Shown: piece by piece, positions 55,293 to 62,454 of the stretch | Layout: each line of letters opens with the position of its first letter | Numbering within the stretch: position 1 is the first letter of the stretch | DNA from: Amycolatopsis bartoniae | Lineage (GTDB): Bacteria > Actinomycetota > Actinomycetes > Mycobacteriales > Pseudonocardiaceae | Direction: 5' to 3' | Assembly (NCBI RefSeq): GCF_014191255.1 | Contig: NZ_JACHWH010000003.1 | Span: 687,501-751,500, forward strand | Length of the DNA stretch: 64,000 nt | Position numbers and translations under genes: made by a program | Notes under the pieces: generated by a model | The model's input: only the letters and a program-made list of their open reading frames with translations | What the model was told of the DNA's origin: nothing | The model's database searches: none

Positions 55293-56200
55293 TTCGCCGC
55301 CTCCTCGGTCACGACACTGCGGAACAGCTCGGTCAGCGACGGCCGCCGCCGGGCGAACTCGTGCACCGGGCCGGTGGTCAGCGCGGCCCGCAGCACGGCC
55401 TGGTCGTCGGCGCCGTCGCCGAGCTCCAGCTCGGTGCGGGTGCCGGTGTGTTCGAGCCGCCGGACGCCGGGCAGCGCGTCGGCCCAGCCGGGTGGCGCCT
55501 GTGGCGCGTCGACGACGAGCCGCACCGAGCCGCCCGCGCGCAGCTCGTCGACCGTGCCGCACGCGACCATCCGGCCCGCCCGCACGATCCCGACCCGGTC
55601 GCACAGCCGCTGCACCAGGTCGAGCTGGTGGCTGGAGAACACGACCGGCACGCCCTGGGCGGCCTTCTCGCGCAGCACCTCGCTCATCACGTCCACCGCG
55701 ACCGGGTCGAGCCCGGAGAACGGCTCGTCGAGCACGAGGATCTCCGGGTCGTGCACGAGTGCGGCGGCGAGCTGGACCCGCTGCTGGTTGCCGAGGCTGA
55801 GCTTCTGCACCTCGTCGTCGCGGCGCCCGGCCACGCCGAGCCGTTCGGCCCAGGCGTCGGCCGAGCGCCGGGCCGTGGCGGCGGGCAGGCCGTGCAGGCG
55901 GGCGAGGTAGGTCAGTTGCTCGCCGACCTTCATCTTCGGGTACAGGCCGCGCTCCTCGGGCATGTAGCCGATGAGGCGGCGGGTTTCGAGCGTGACCGGC
56001 TGCCCGGCCCAGCGGACGCTCCCGGCGTCCGCGGCCAGCACGCCCAGCGCGATGCGCATCGTGGTGGTCTTGCCGGCGCCGTTGCTGCCGACGAAGCCGA
56101 ACAGCTCCCCGGCGCGCACGTCGAACGTCATCTCGCGCAGCGCCACGGTTTCGCCGTACCTCTTGGAGATCGCGTCGATCTCCAGTCGCCGGTCGGTCAT
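55289..56200 (-). CDS. ABC transporter ATPase (NatA-like)
   Basis: A 303-residue ATP-binding subunit: Walker A GSNGAGKTT (about residues 38-46), signature LSLGNQQRVQLAAA with Leu-Ser-Leu-Gly in place of LSGGQ, Walker B ILVLDEPFSGLDP and switch His in VVFSSHQLDLV. The C-terminal 80 residues form the extra domain found in NatA-type ATPases. The DUF4162-like tail and its pairing with the following ABC-2 permease define an exporter. GGGGAG lies about 5 bases before the ATG. A near-consensus promoter and palindrome lie 35-63 bases upstream. Confidence 0.93.
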   Translation of the reverse strand: MTDRRLEIDAISKRYGETVALREMTFDVRAGELFGFVGSNGAGKTTTMRIALGVLAADAGSVRWAGQPVTLETRRLIGYMPEERGLYPKMKVGEQLTYLARLHGLPAATARRSADAWAERLGVAGRRDDEVQKLSLGNQQRVQLAAALVHDPEILVLDEPFSGLDPVAVDVMSEVLREKAAQGVPVVFSSHQLDLVQRLCDRVGIVRAGRMVACGTVDELRAGGSVRLVVDAPQAPPGWADALPGVRRLEHTGTRTELELGDGADDQAVLRAALTTGPVHEFARRRPSLTELFRSVVTEEAAK

Positions 56201-56225
56201 GGGGACTCCCCTCAGTCGGAAAAAA

Positions 56226-56237
56226 GTGATATCACTA
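56226..56237. promoter_or_regulatory. 12-bp perfect palindrome AGTGATATCACT
   Basis: The palindrome abuts and overlaps the -10 box of the ABC exporter promoter and lies between that operon and the divergent SPFH operon. A repressor bound here would block the exporter; no regulator gene is adjacent other than the ribbon-helix-helix protein at 57166. Confidence 0.6.
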
Positions 56238-56263
56238 TGATAGTCCCGGACGGGGACGTCAAG
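56235..56263 (-). promoter_or_regulatory. Promoter of the ABC exporter operon
   Basis: Minus strand TTGACG (56263-56258), 17 bases, CATAGT (56240-56235), about 35 bases before the start codon: a good SigA-type promoter with a leader. Confidence 0.6.
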
Positions 56264-56281
56264 ACCGGCTGAGGGGAAGAA

Positions 56282-57163
56282 ATGACCGAGACTGCTGTGG
56301 AGATGCCCGCGCCGCGGATTCGCGAGCGGCGGGCGGGTGCGCTGCCGGGGTTCCTGATGCTCGGCGTGGGGCTGGTGCTCGTGGCCGGGGGCGTGGCGCT
56401 GGCGGTCTCTGCCGGCGGGCTGCGCGTGCCGGGGATCCTGGTGGTGGTCGTCGGGGCCGTGCTGCTGCGCGGGCTGACCGCGGTGTCGCCCGGGCAGGCG
56501 CGGGTGGTGCAGCTGCTGGGCCGCTACACCGGCACCGTGCGCCAGGACGGGCTGCGCTGGGTGAACCCGTTCTCCGCGCGCCGCCCGGTATCCACACGGA
56601 TCCGCAACCACGAGACGGACGTGGCGAAGGTGAACGACGCCGACGGCAACCCGATCGAGATGGCGGCCGTCGTGGTGTGGCAGGTGCGCGACACCGCGCA
56701 GGCGCTGTTCGAGGTGGACGACTTCGTCGAGTTCGTCGCCATCCAGACCGAGACGGCCGTGCGGCACATCGCGAACTCCTACCCCTACGACACACACGAG
56801 GGGCTTTCGCTGCGGGACAACGCCGACGAGATCACCGAGAAGCTGAGCGAGGAGATCGGGGCGCGGGTGGCGTCGGCGGGGGTGCGGGTGATCGAGTCGC
56901 GCATCACCCACCTGGCGTACGCGCCGGAGATCGCGCAGGCGATGCTGCGGCGCCAGCAGGCGGGCGCGATCGTGGCGGCGCGGGCGCGGATCGTGGAGGG
57001 CGCGGTCGGGATGGTCGAGTCCGCTTTGGAGCGGCTGGCGGAGCACGACGTGGTGGACCTGGACGAGGAACGCAAGGCGGCGATGGTGAGCAACCTGATG
57101 GTGGTGCTGGTGGGTGACCGGGACGCGCAGCCGGTGGTCAACGCCGGGACGCTGTATTCGTAA
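56282..57163 (+). CDS. SPFH/Band 7 domain membrane protein
   Basis: A 293-residue protein with two membrane segments at about residues 22-42 and 48-66, then a Band 7 domain (about 70-230: PGQARVVQLLGRYTGTVRQDGLRWVNPF ... VRVIESRITHLAYAPEIAQAMLRRQQA) and a C-terminal helix. SPFH proteins such as flotillin and HflK form large rings that organise membrane patches or control proteases. The short length and C-terminal end place it in the actinobacterial SPFH group related to stomatin. GGGGAAG lies shortly before the ATG. The next two genes follow at +2 bases and with overlap, so the three form one operon. Confidence 0.92.
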   Translation: MTETAVEMPAPRIRERRAGALPGFLMLGVGLVLVAGGVALAVSAGGLRVPGILVVVVGAVLLRGLTAVSPGQARVVQLLGRYTGTVRQDGLRWVNPFSARRPVSTRIRNHETDVAKVNDADGNPIEMAAVVVWQVRDTAQALFEVDDFVEFVAIQTETAVRHIANSYPYDTHEGLSLRDNADEITEKLSEEIGARVASAGVRVIESRITHLAYAPEIAQAMLRRQQAGAIVAARARIVEGAVGMVESALERLAEHDVVDLDEERKAAMVSNLMVVLVGDRDAQPVVNAGTLYS

Positions 57164-57165
57164 CC

Positions 57166-57384
57166 GTGGCCGAGCGCAAGAAGATCCTGCTGCGGCTGGA
57201 TCCGGCCGTGCACGACGCGCTGGCGAAGTGGGCGGCCGACGAGCTGCGCAGCACCAACGCGCAGATCGAGTTCCTGTTGCGCCGGGCGCTGGCGGAGGCC
57301 GGGCGGCTGCCACGGGACGCCGGCCGGATGCGGCCCCGCGGGCGGCCACGCAAGTCCGAAGTGGAGGGAGAGGGCGATGGGTGA
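57166..57384 (+). CDS. Small ribbon-helix-helix (Arc-like) DNA-binding protein
   Basis: A 72-residue protein. The first 45 residues (KKILLRLDPAVHDALAKWAADELRSTNAQIEFLLRRALAEAG) match the Arc/MetJ ribbon-helix-helix, with ILLRLDPAV as the DNA-contacting beta strand. The remainder is Arg-rich (GRMRPRGRPRKSE) and may bind DNA or RNA nonspecifically, an AT-hook-like RGRPRK. It is 2 bases after the SPFH gene and overlaps the GPP34 gene by 8 bases. It is a candidate regulator of this operon or of the 12-bp palindrome at 56226; the link is inference. Confidence 0.85.
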   Translation: MAERKKILLRLDPAVHDALAKWAADELRSTNAQIEFLLRRALAEAGRLPRDAGRMRPRGRPRKSEVEGEGDG

Positions 57385-58006
57385 GTCTTTGCCTGCCAAG
57401 ATGTTCCTGCTGGCGTTCCACCCGGTGAAGGGCCGGTTGACGTCCCGGGACGAGCTGGGCCACCTGCTGCGTGCGGCGGCGCTGGCCGAGCTGGTCCTGA
57501 GTGGGCGGTTGCGGGACGACGGCGGGAAGGCCGTGGTGGCCGGTGCTGTACCGTCGGACCCCGTGCTGGCGGCGGTGTGGCAGGAGGTTTCGGAGTCCTC
57601 GCCGCGGTCGTGGAGCCGGTGGGTCGGGCGGGGCCGGAAGGAGATCTTCGCGGCGGTACGGGACCTGCTGGCGGACGAGCGGGTGATCCGGGTGGAGCAC
57701 GCGCGGTGGCTGGGGCTGGTGCCGCACACGCGGATCACGCTGCGGGACACCCGGGAGGCGCGGCGGCTGGCGGAGCAGGTGCGCCGAGCCCTGGTGGGCA
57801 CCCAGGCACCGTCCCGTGTGGACGGTGAGATTCGTGTCCTGGCGGCACTCGCGGGGGCGGCCCAGCTGCGGGTCGTGCTGTCGGCGGCGGATCGGCGCCG
57901 GAACCGCGCGAGGCTCGACCAGCTGGCGGAGCCCATCGCCCCGGTGGCGAAGGCCCTGCGGAAGGCCATCACGGCGAAACGCGCGGCAGCAGCGTCGAGC
58001 GGGTGA
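57377..58006 (+). CDS. GPP34-family (GOLPH3-like) phosphoprotein
   Basis: A 209-residue all-helical protein of the GPP34 family. LGHLLRAAALAELVLSGRLRDDGGKAVV is the family N-terminal signature, followed by a four-helix core with LRDTREARRLAEQVRRAL. In eukaryotes GOLPH3 binds phosphatidylinositol-4-phosphate at the Golgi; bacterial members are soluble proteins of unknown role, frequent in actinomycetes. It overlaps the ribbon-helix-helix gene by 8 bases and is the last gene of the SPFH operon, hinting at a membrane-surface task. It is followed by the repeat region. Confidence 0.9.
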   Translation: MGESLPAKMFLLAFHPVKGRLTSRDELGHLLRAAALAELVLSGRLRDDGGKAVVAGAVPSDPVLAAVWQEVSESSPRSWSRWVGRGRKEIFAAVRDLLADERVIRVEHARWLGLVPHTRITLRDTREARRLAEQVRRALVGTQAPSRVDGEIRVLAALAGAAQLRVVLSAADRRRNRARLDQLAEPIAPVAKALRKAITAKRAAAASSG

Positions 58007-58698
58007 GGCGATGGGGGCGGTTCGGCGGTTGCTGTCAGGGGGCCGGGAGCGGGGATGGCTCGGAGGTGACGGTGGCGCCGGTCCGGTGACGCGGTGAGGG
58101 CCGGGGCAGGGGGTGGCCCGGAGGTGGCGTGCGTTCCGGTGGCGCGGCTGGTGGGTGGGGCCAGACCCGTTCCGTGGGCGAGGTTGCCCGAGGAGTGCGG
58201 TGGTTCGGCTGCCGCGGCTGTGGTTACGGGACCGGGCGCAGTGGCGGGGTAGGGGAGCCCCTGCCATCCTCCGGCGGTGGGCTGTGGGCCAGGCAAGGTC
58301 CCGGCCTCCGAGCGGCGGTGGCGAAGCAGGGGGAGCGCCTGCCACCGTGCGGCCGGGAGCCGGGAGCCGGGAGCCGGGAGCCGGGAGCCGGGAGCCGGGA
58401 GCCGGGAGCCGGGAGTGCCTGTCACCCCAGCCCGGACGGAGCTGGGGAGCGTCTGCCACCCCGCGGCCCGGAGGGGGCCGAGGGCCTGCCTGCCTGCGTG
58501 CGGGAGCCGGGAGCTGGGGAGTGCCTGTCACCCCAGCCCGGACGGAGCTGGGGAGCGTCTGCCACCCCGCGGCCCGGAGGGGGCCGAGGGCCTGCCTGCC
58601 TGCGTGCGGGAGCCGGAAGCCGGGAGTGCCTGTCACCCCAGCCCGGGACGGAGCCGGGAAGCGGCGCCGTCCTGCGGCGGAAGCCGCCGGAAAACCCG
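58007..58698. repeat. Non-coding tandem-repeat region
   Basis: 692 bases with no supported gene. Eight perfect copies of the heptamer GGGAGCC run from 58355 to 58410. A unit of 105-106 bases beginning GGGAGTGCCTGTCACCCC starts at 58411, 58517 and 58622 (the last incomplete). Each unit holds two related halves, the second GGGAGCGTCTGCCACCCC, and looser relatives lie near 58254 and 58330, so the basic module is about 50-55 bases. Hairpins could form from the GGGAGC/GCTCCC-like and CCCGG elements. It separates the GPP34 gene from the converging exonuclease gene. Confidence 0.85.
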
Positions 58699-59631
58699 CT
58701 ACTTCCCTCCCTCGATCGCTGCCACCAGGCGCTTCACCGAGCTGCCCAGGTTCCAGCGGTCGGCCAGTTCCGCCAGGCGCTTCGGGTGCTTCACCTTCGC
58801 CGGGACGGTGTCCGCGCCCGACAGGGACACCGGGGCGTCCACGGCCACCTCCACCACCTTCGGCGCCACCGCCAGGTAGTCCTCCGCCGAGGTCAGCTTG
58901 AGGCGCATCTTCAGCGGCAGCTCCCTGCTCCCGGACTTCGCCGCCGCCAGCAGGGCCGCCACGGAACCGAACTGCGTGATCAGCTTCGCCGCCGTCTTCT
59001 CGCCGATACCCGCCACCCCCGGCAGGCCGTCGGACGGGTCGCCGCGCAGCGCCGCCATCGCCGCGTACGCCGGGCCCGCTTCGGCCTTCGGCACGCCGTA
59101 GCGCTCGGCGATCTCCGCCGGGCCGAGGACCTCCGCCTTCGCCCAGCCCTTGCCCACGTAGATCACCGACGCCGGCGTCGGCTTCGCCCGCACCAGCTGG
59201 AACAGGTCGCGGTCACCCGTGATCACTTCCACCGGGTCCTCCGCCTCCCGCGCGGTGAGCGCCCCGATGACGTCGTCCGCCTCGTAGCCCGGCGCCTCCG
59301 CCGTCGCGAGCCCCACCGCTGCCAGCAGGTCGAGGATGATCGGCACCTGCGGCGTCAGCGTGTCGGGCACCTCCTCGGCGTTCGCCGCCTCGTCGGCCAC
59401 TCGGTGCGCCTTGTAGCTGGGCAGCAGCTCGACCCGGAACTGCGGCCGCCAGTCCGCGTCCAGGCACGCCACCAGCCGCGCCGGGCGCCGGTCGGTGAGG
59501 ATGCGCGCCACCGTGTCGGCGAACCCGCGCACCGCGTTGACCGGCGTGCCGTCCGGCGCGGTCATCGACTCGGGCAGCGCGTAGAACGACCGGAAGTACA
59601 GGCTCGCGGAGTCCAGCAGGGCTAACGTCAC
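58699..59631 (-). CDS. 5'-3' exonuclease (PolA N-domain type)
   Basis: A 310-residue stand-alone flap/5'-3' nuclease resembling the N-terminal domain of DNA polymerase I. Metal-binding acids are seen in LLDSAS, CLDADWRPQFR, YEADDVIGAL and VITGDRDLFQLV. The helical arch holds YKAHR, and the helix-hairpin-helix is LPGVAGIGEKTAAKLI. It removes RNA primers or flaps and acts in repair; the homologue I recall is Rv2090. The GTG at 59631 is chosen over the GTG at 59637 because a -10-like CAGGCT ends 6 bases before it and forms a RecA-NDp-like promoter. Its 3' end converges on the repeat region. Confidence 0.9.
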   Translation of the reverse strand: MTLALLDSASLYFRSFYALPESMTAPDGTPVNAVRGFADTVARILTDRRPARLVACLDADWRPQFRVELLPSYKAHRVADEAANAEEVPDTLTPQVPIILDLLAAVGLATAEAPGYEADDVIGALTAREAEDPVEVITGDRDLFQLVRAKPTPASVIYVGKGWAKAEVLGPAEIAERYGVPKAEAGPAYAAMAALRGDPSDGLPGVAGIGEKTAAKLITQFGSVAALLAAAKSGSRELPLKMRLKLTSAEDYLAVAPKVVEVAVDAPVSLSGADTVPAKVKHPKRLAELADRWNLGSSVKRLVAAIEGGK

Positions 59632-59637
59632 GCGCAC

Positions 59638-59660
59638 AGCCTGCCAGAACCGTCCGACAG
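59638..59660 (-). promoter_or_regulatory. RecA-NDp-like promoter of the 5'-3' exonuclease
   Basis: Minus strand CTGTCGGAC (59660-59652), 8 bases, CAGGCT (59643-59638), 6 bases, GTG at 59631. Six of nine upstream positions match TTGTCRGTG with exact N8 spacing; the -10 lacks the first T. Confidence 0.45.
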
Positions 59661-59664
59661 TTTC

Positions 59665-59693
59665 TTGACCGTCTCTGTGCAATGTCACATACT
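59665..59693 (+). promoter_or_regulatory. Promoter of the hydroxyproline catabolic operon
   Basis: TTGACC (59665-59670), 17 bases, CATACT (59688-59693), then 7 bases to the ATG at 59701: a leaderless transcript. TGTG-N6-CACA around 59676-59689 overlaps the -10 box and could be an operator for a GntR-like regulator, which is not in the window. Confidence 0.65.
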
Positions 59694-59700
59694 ACTGCCC

Positions 59701-60840
59701 ATGGATGTGGTGGTCGTCGGCGCCGGGATGGTCGGCGCGGCCTGCGCGTACTTCTGCGCGGCGGCTGGGTTGCGGGTCGCGGTCGTGGACCGGGGTGGCG
59801 TCGCGGGCGGCACCACCAGCGGCGGCGAAGGCAACATCCTCGTGTCGGACAAGGAGCCCGGGCCGGAGCTGGACCTCGCGCTGCGGTCGGTCCGCCGGTG
59901 GCGCGAGCTGGGCGAACGCTTCGGCCCGGGAACCTTCGAGCTGGAGCCGAAGGGCGGCGTGGTCGTCGCGCAGTCCCCGGAAGCGGCCGACGGGCTCGCG
60001 AAGCTCGCCGCGGCCCAGCGCGAGAGCGGCGTCGAGGCGCAGGACGTGTCTCCGGCGGAGCTGTTCGAGCTGGAGCCGAACCTGACGCGCGAGGTGGTGA
60101 GCGGCGTCTTCTACCCGCAGGACATGCAGGTGCAGCCGATGCTGACGGCGGCACAGCTGCTGCGCCAGGCGAAAGCCCTCGGCGCGACCGTCCACACGGG
60201 AACCGAGGTGCGGGGTTTCCGTCACGACGGCACAAAGATCACGGCGGTCGAGACGAGCGCGGGTGTGCTGTCCACCGACTGGGTGGTCAACGCCGCCGGC
60301 ACGTGGGGTGGCGAGGTCGCCGCGCTCGCGGGCGCGCCGGTGCCGGTGCTGCCCCGGCGCGGGTTCGTGCTGGTCACCGAGCCGTTGCCGCGGGTGGTGC
60401 GGCACAAGGTCTACACCGCGGACTACGTCGCGAACGTGGCGAGCGGCGACGAGGGCCTGGAGACCTCGGTGGTGGTGGAGGGCACGGCGGCCGGGACGGT
60501 GCTGATCGGGGCGAGCCGGGAGCGGGTCGGCTTCGACCGGACGTTCTCGCTGCCCGTGGTGCGCAAGCTCGCCGCGCAGGCCATCGGCGTGTTCCCGTTC
60601 CTCGCCGACGTCGGGTTGCTGCGCTCCTACCTCGGTTTCCGGCCGTACTGTCCCGACCATCTACCGGTCATCGGGCTGGACCCGCGCGTGCCGGGACTGC
60701 TGCACGCGTGCGGGCACGAGGGCGCGGGGATCGGGCTGGCCGCCGCGACGGGGGAACTGGTCGCTCAGGTGGCCGCGGGGAAGCAGCCGGACTTGGACCT
60801 GACGCCGTTCCGGCCGGATCGGTTCGAGGAGGTCGCGTGA
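59701..60840 (+). CDS. FAD-dependent amino acid dehydrogenase, beta subunit (HcnC/LhpB-like)
   Basis: A 379-residue DadA/glycine oxidase-like flavoprotein: N-terminal FAD motif VVVGAGMVGAACAYFCA, TTSGGEGNI as the FAD-pyrophosphate loop, and the C-terminal FRPYCPDHLPVIG ... HACGHEGAGIGLA closing motif. With the next two genes it should form the three-subunit D-hydroxyproline dehydrogenase, oxidising cis-4-hydroxy-D-proline to pyrroline-4-hydroxy-2-carboxylate. Octopine/nopaline oxidase has the same architecture, but the downstream DHDPS-like deaminase and epimerase favour hydroxyproline. The stop overlaps the next start (GTGA). The ATG at 59701 follows a good promoter. Confidence 0.88.
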   Translation: MDVVVVGAGMVGAACAYFCAAAGLRVAVVDRGGVAGGTTSGGEGNILVSDKEPGPELDLALRSVRRWRELGERFGPGTFELEPKGGVVVAQSPEAADGLAKLAAAQRESGVEAQDVSPAELFELEPNLTREVVSGVFYPQDMQVQPMLTAAQLLRQAKALGATVHTGTEVRGFRHDGTKITAVETSAGVLSTDWVVNAAGTWGGEVAALAGAPVPVLPRRGFVLVTEPLPRVVRHKVYTADYVANVASGDEGLETSVVVEGTAAGTVLIGASRERVGFDRTFSLPVVRKLAAQAIGVFPFLADVGLLRSYLGFRPYCPDHLPVIGLDPRVPGLLHACGHEGAGIGLAAATGELVAQVAAGKQPDLDLTPFRPDRFEEVA

Positions 60841-61103
60841 GTTTCTCCTTCCAGGGCAAGGAAATCCAGGCCGAGCCGGGACAGAGTGTCGGGGCGGCGT
60901 TGCTCGCGGCCGGGCATCGGTCGTGGCGTACGACCCGGCACGGGGGTGAGCCGCGGGGAATCTTCTGCGGCATCGGGGTCTGCTTCGACTGCCTCGTCGT
61001 CGTCAACGGGCGGCCCGGGCAGCGGGCGTGCCTCACCGAAGCGCGGCCGGGTGACCGGGTCGAGCCGCAGGAAGGAGCCGGGCGTGCCGACCTCGCCTGC
61101 TGA
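60837..61103 (+). CDS. (2Fe-2S)-binding subunit (HcnA/LhpE-type small subunit)
   Basis: An 88-residue ferredoxin-like protein with the cluster motif FCGIGVCFDC (Cys-x4-Cys-x2-Cys) and a fourth Cys 12 residues on in GQRACLTEA. Such small subunits carry electrons between the two flavin subunits of HcnABC-type dehydrogenases. The GTG start overlaps the preceding stop by 4 bases and its end overlaps the following gene by 20 bases, so the three subunits are co-translated. A stop follows an unusual Cys at the very C-terminus. Confidence 0.88.
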   Translation: MSFSFQGKEIQAEPGQSVGAALLAAGHRSWRTTRHGGEPRGIFCGIGVCFDCLVVVNGRPGQRACLTEARPGDRVEPQEGAGRADLAC

Positions 61104-62454
61104 CGTCGCCGTGCTCGGCGCCGGTCCCGCCGGGCTCGCCGCCGCCGCGGCGGCTTCGCACGTGGGCGCACGCGTCGTGCTGCTCGACGCCGGGCAGCGC
61201 GTGGGCGGGCAGTTCTGGCGACACCGCGACGGCGACTCCGGCGCGGGCCACCACCACTGGCGCGAGCTGGAACGGCTGCGGGCCGCCGTGCCGGAGTTCC
61301 TCGCCGGGCGTCAGGTCTGGCACGTCGAACGCCGGGACGACGGCTTCACCTTGCACACCAGCCAAGGCGAGGTCACCGCACGCACGCTCGTCGTCGCGAC
61401 GGGCGCCTACGACCGTCAGCTGCCGTTCCCCGGCTGGACGTTGCCGGGCGTCTTCACGGCGGGGGGCGCCCAGGCGCTGCTGAAGGGGCAGGGCGTGACG
61501 GCCGGGCGCCGCGTGGTCGTCGCCGGGACGGGACCGTTCCTGCTGCCCGTCGCGGCCGGGCTCGCGGAGGCCGGGGCCGAGGTCGCAGGCGTGTACGAAG
61601 CCGGTTCACCAGCGGGATTCGCCCGGCATCCGCGCGAGGCGCTGGCGAAGGCGGGAGAGGGCGCCGAGTACGCGCGAACGCTGCTCAAGCACCGGATCCC
61701 GTACCGCACGCACTCGACGGTCGTCGCCGCGCACGGCACCGGTGCCGTCGAAGGTGCGATCATCGCCTCCCTGGACGCGAGCTGGCGCATCACCGGCACG
61801 CGCGAGGTGGCCTGTGACGCGGTCGCCGTCGGCTACGGGTTCACGCCCCAGCTGGAGATTCCCCTGCAGCTGGGCTGCGCCACGCGCCTGGACGTCGACG
61901 GAAGTCTTGTCGCGCAAGCCGATGAGCAGCAGCGGGCGAGTGTGCCCGGCGTGTACCTCGCGGGGGAGGTGTGCGGTGTCGGCGGCGCTGAACTGTCCCT
62001 TGTGGAGGGTGAGCTGGCCGGACTGCACGCCGCGTTCACCACCGTAGGCGCGGTACCGGACGACACGAGAGTGGCGCGGCTGCTGCACAAGCGCCGCCGG
62101 GCCCGCGCGTTCGCCCGGGTGCTGCACCAGACGCATCCCGTCCGGCCCGGCTGGCAGACCTGGCTCACTGACGACACGCTCGTGTGCCGGTGCGAAGAGG
62201 TCCCGGCGAGCCGGATACGACAGTCCATAGTGGACCTGGGCGCGATCGACGCCAGGGCCGTGAAACTGCTGGCACGTCCAGGAATGGGGCTGTGCCAGGG
62301 GCGGGTGTGTGGTTACGCCACCGCCTGCCTCACCGCTGGACATCAGAGGCGTGACGTGACCGCGCAGGACCTGCTGGGCCTGGCCGCGCGCCCCAGCGCG
62401 AACCCGGTCCCGCTCGGGACCGTGGCACAACCGGAAACTGTGGAGGGCTCATGA
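61084..62454 (+). CDS. FAD/NAD(P)-dependent oxidoreductase, alpha subunit (HcnB/LhpF-like)
   Basis: A 456-residue pyridine nucleotide-disulphide oxidoreductase-like flavoprotein: VLGAGPAGLAAAAAAS FAD motif at the N-terminus, TLVVATGAYDR, a second nucleotide motif VVVAGTGPFLLPVA, and VYLAGEVCGVGGAEL near residue 300. The C-terminal part has a four-cysteine BFD-like [2Fe-2S] domain: VCRCEEV and CQGRVCGYATA, the site seen in the HcnB/SoxA-type large subunits. AAGGAG lies about 6 bases before the GTG. The stop overlaps the next start (ATGA). It is the third dehydrogenase subunit. Confidence 0.9.
   Translation: MPTSPADVAVLGAGPAGLAAAAAASHVGARVVLLDAGQRVGGQFWRHRDGDSGAGHHHWRELERLRAAVPEFLAGRQVWHVERRDDGFTLHTSQGEVTARTLVVATGAYDRQLPFPGWTLPGVFTAGGAQALLKGQGVTAGRRVVVAGTGPFLLPVAAGLAEAGAEVAGVYEAGSPAGFARHPREALAKAGEGAEYARTLLKHRIPYRTHSTVVAAHGTGAVEGAIIASLDASWRITGTREVACDAVAVGYGFTPQLEIPLQLGCATRLDVDGSLVAQADEQQRASVPGVYLAGEVCGVGGAELSLVEGELAGLHAAFTTVGAVPDDTRVARLLHKRRRARAFARVLHQTHPVRPGWQTWLTDDTLVCRCEEVPASRIRQSIVDLGAIDARAVKLLARPGMGLCQGRVCGYATACLTAGHQRRDVTAQDLLGLAARPSANPVPLGTVAQPETVEGS

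Noticed and set aside
58355-58410. CRISPR-like array
   Set aside because: Heptamers are directly adjacent without spacers and no cas genes are present.
56260-58636. Minus-strand frame running from the ABC ATPase through the SPFH operon and repeats
   Set aside because: The ATPase begins at 56200 with a ribosome site; the upstream part mirrors real genes and repeats and is very Arg/Pro-rich.
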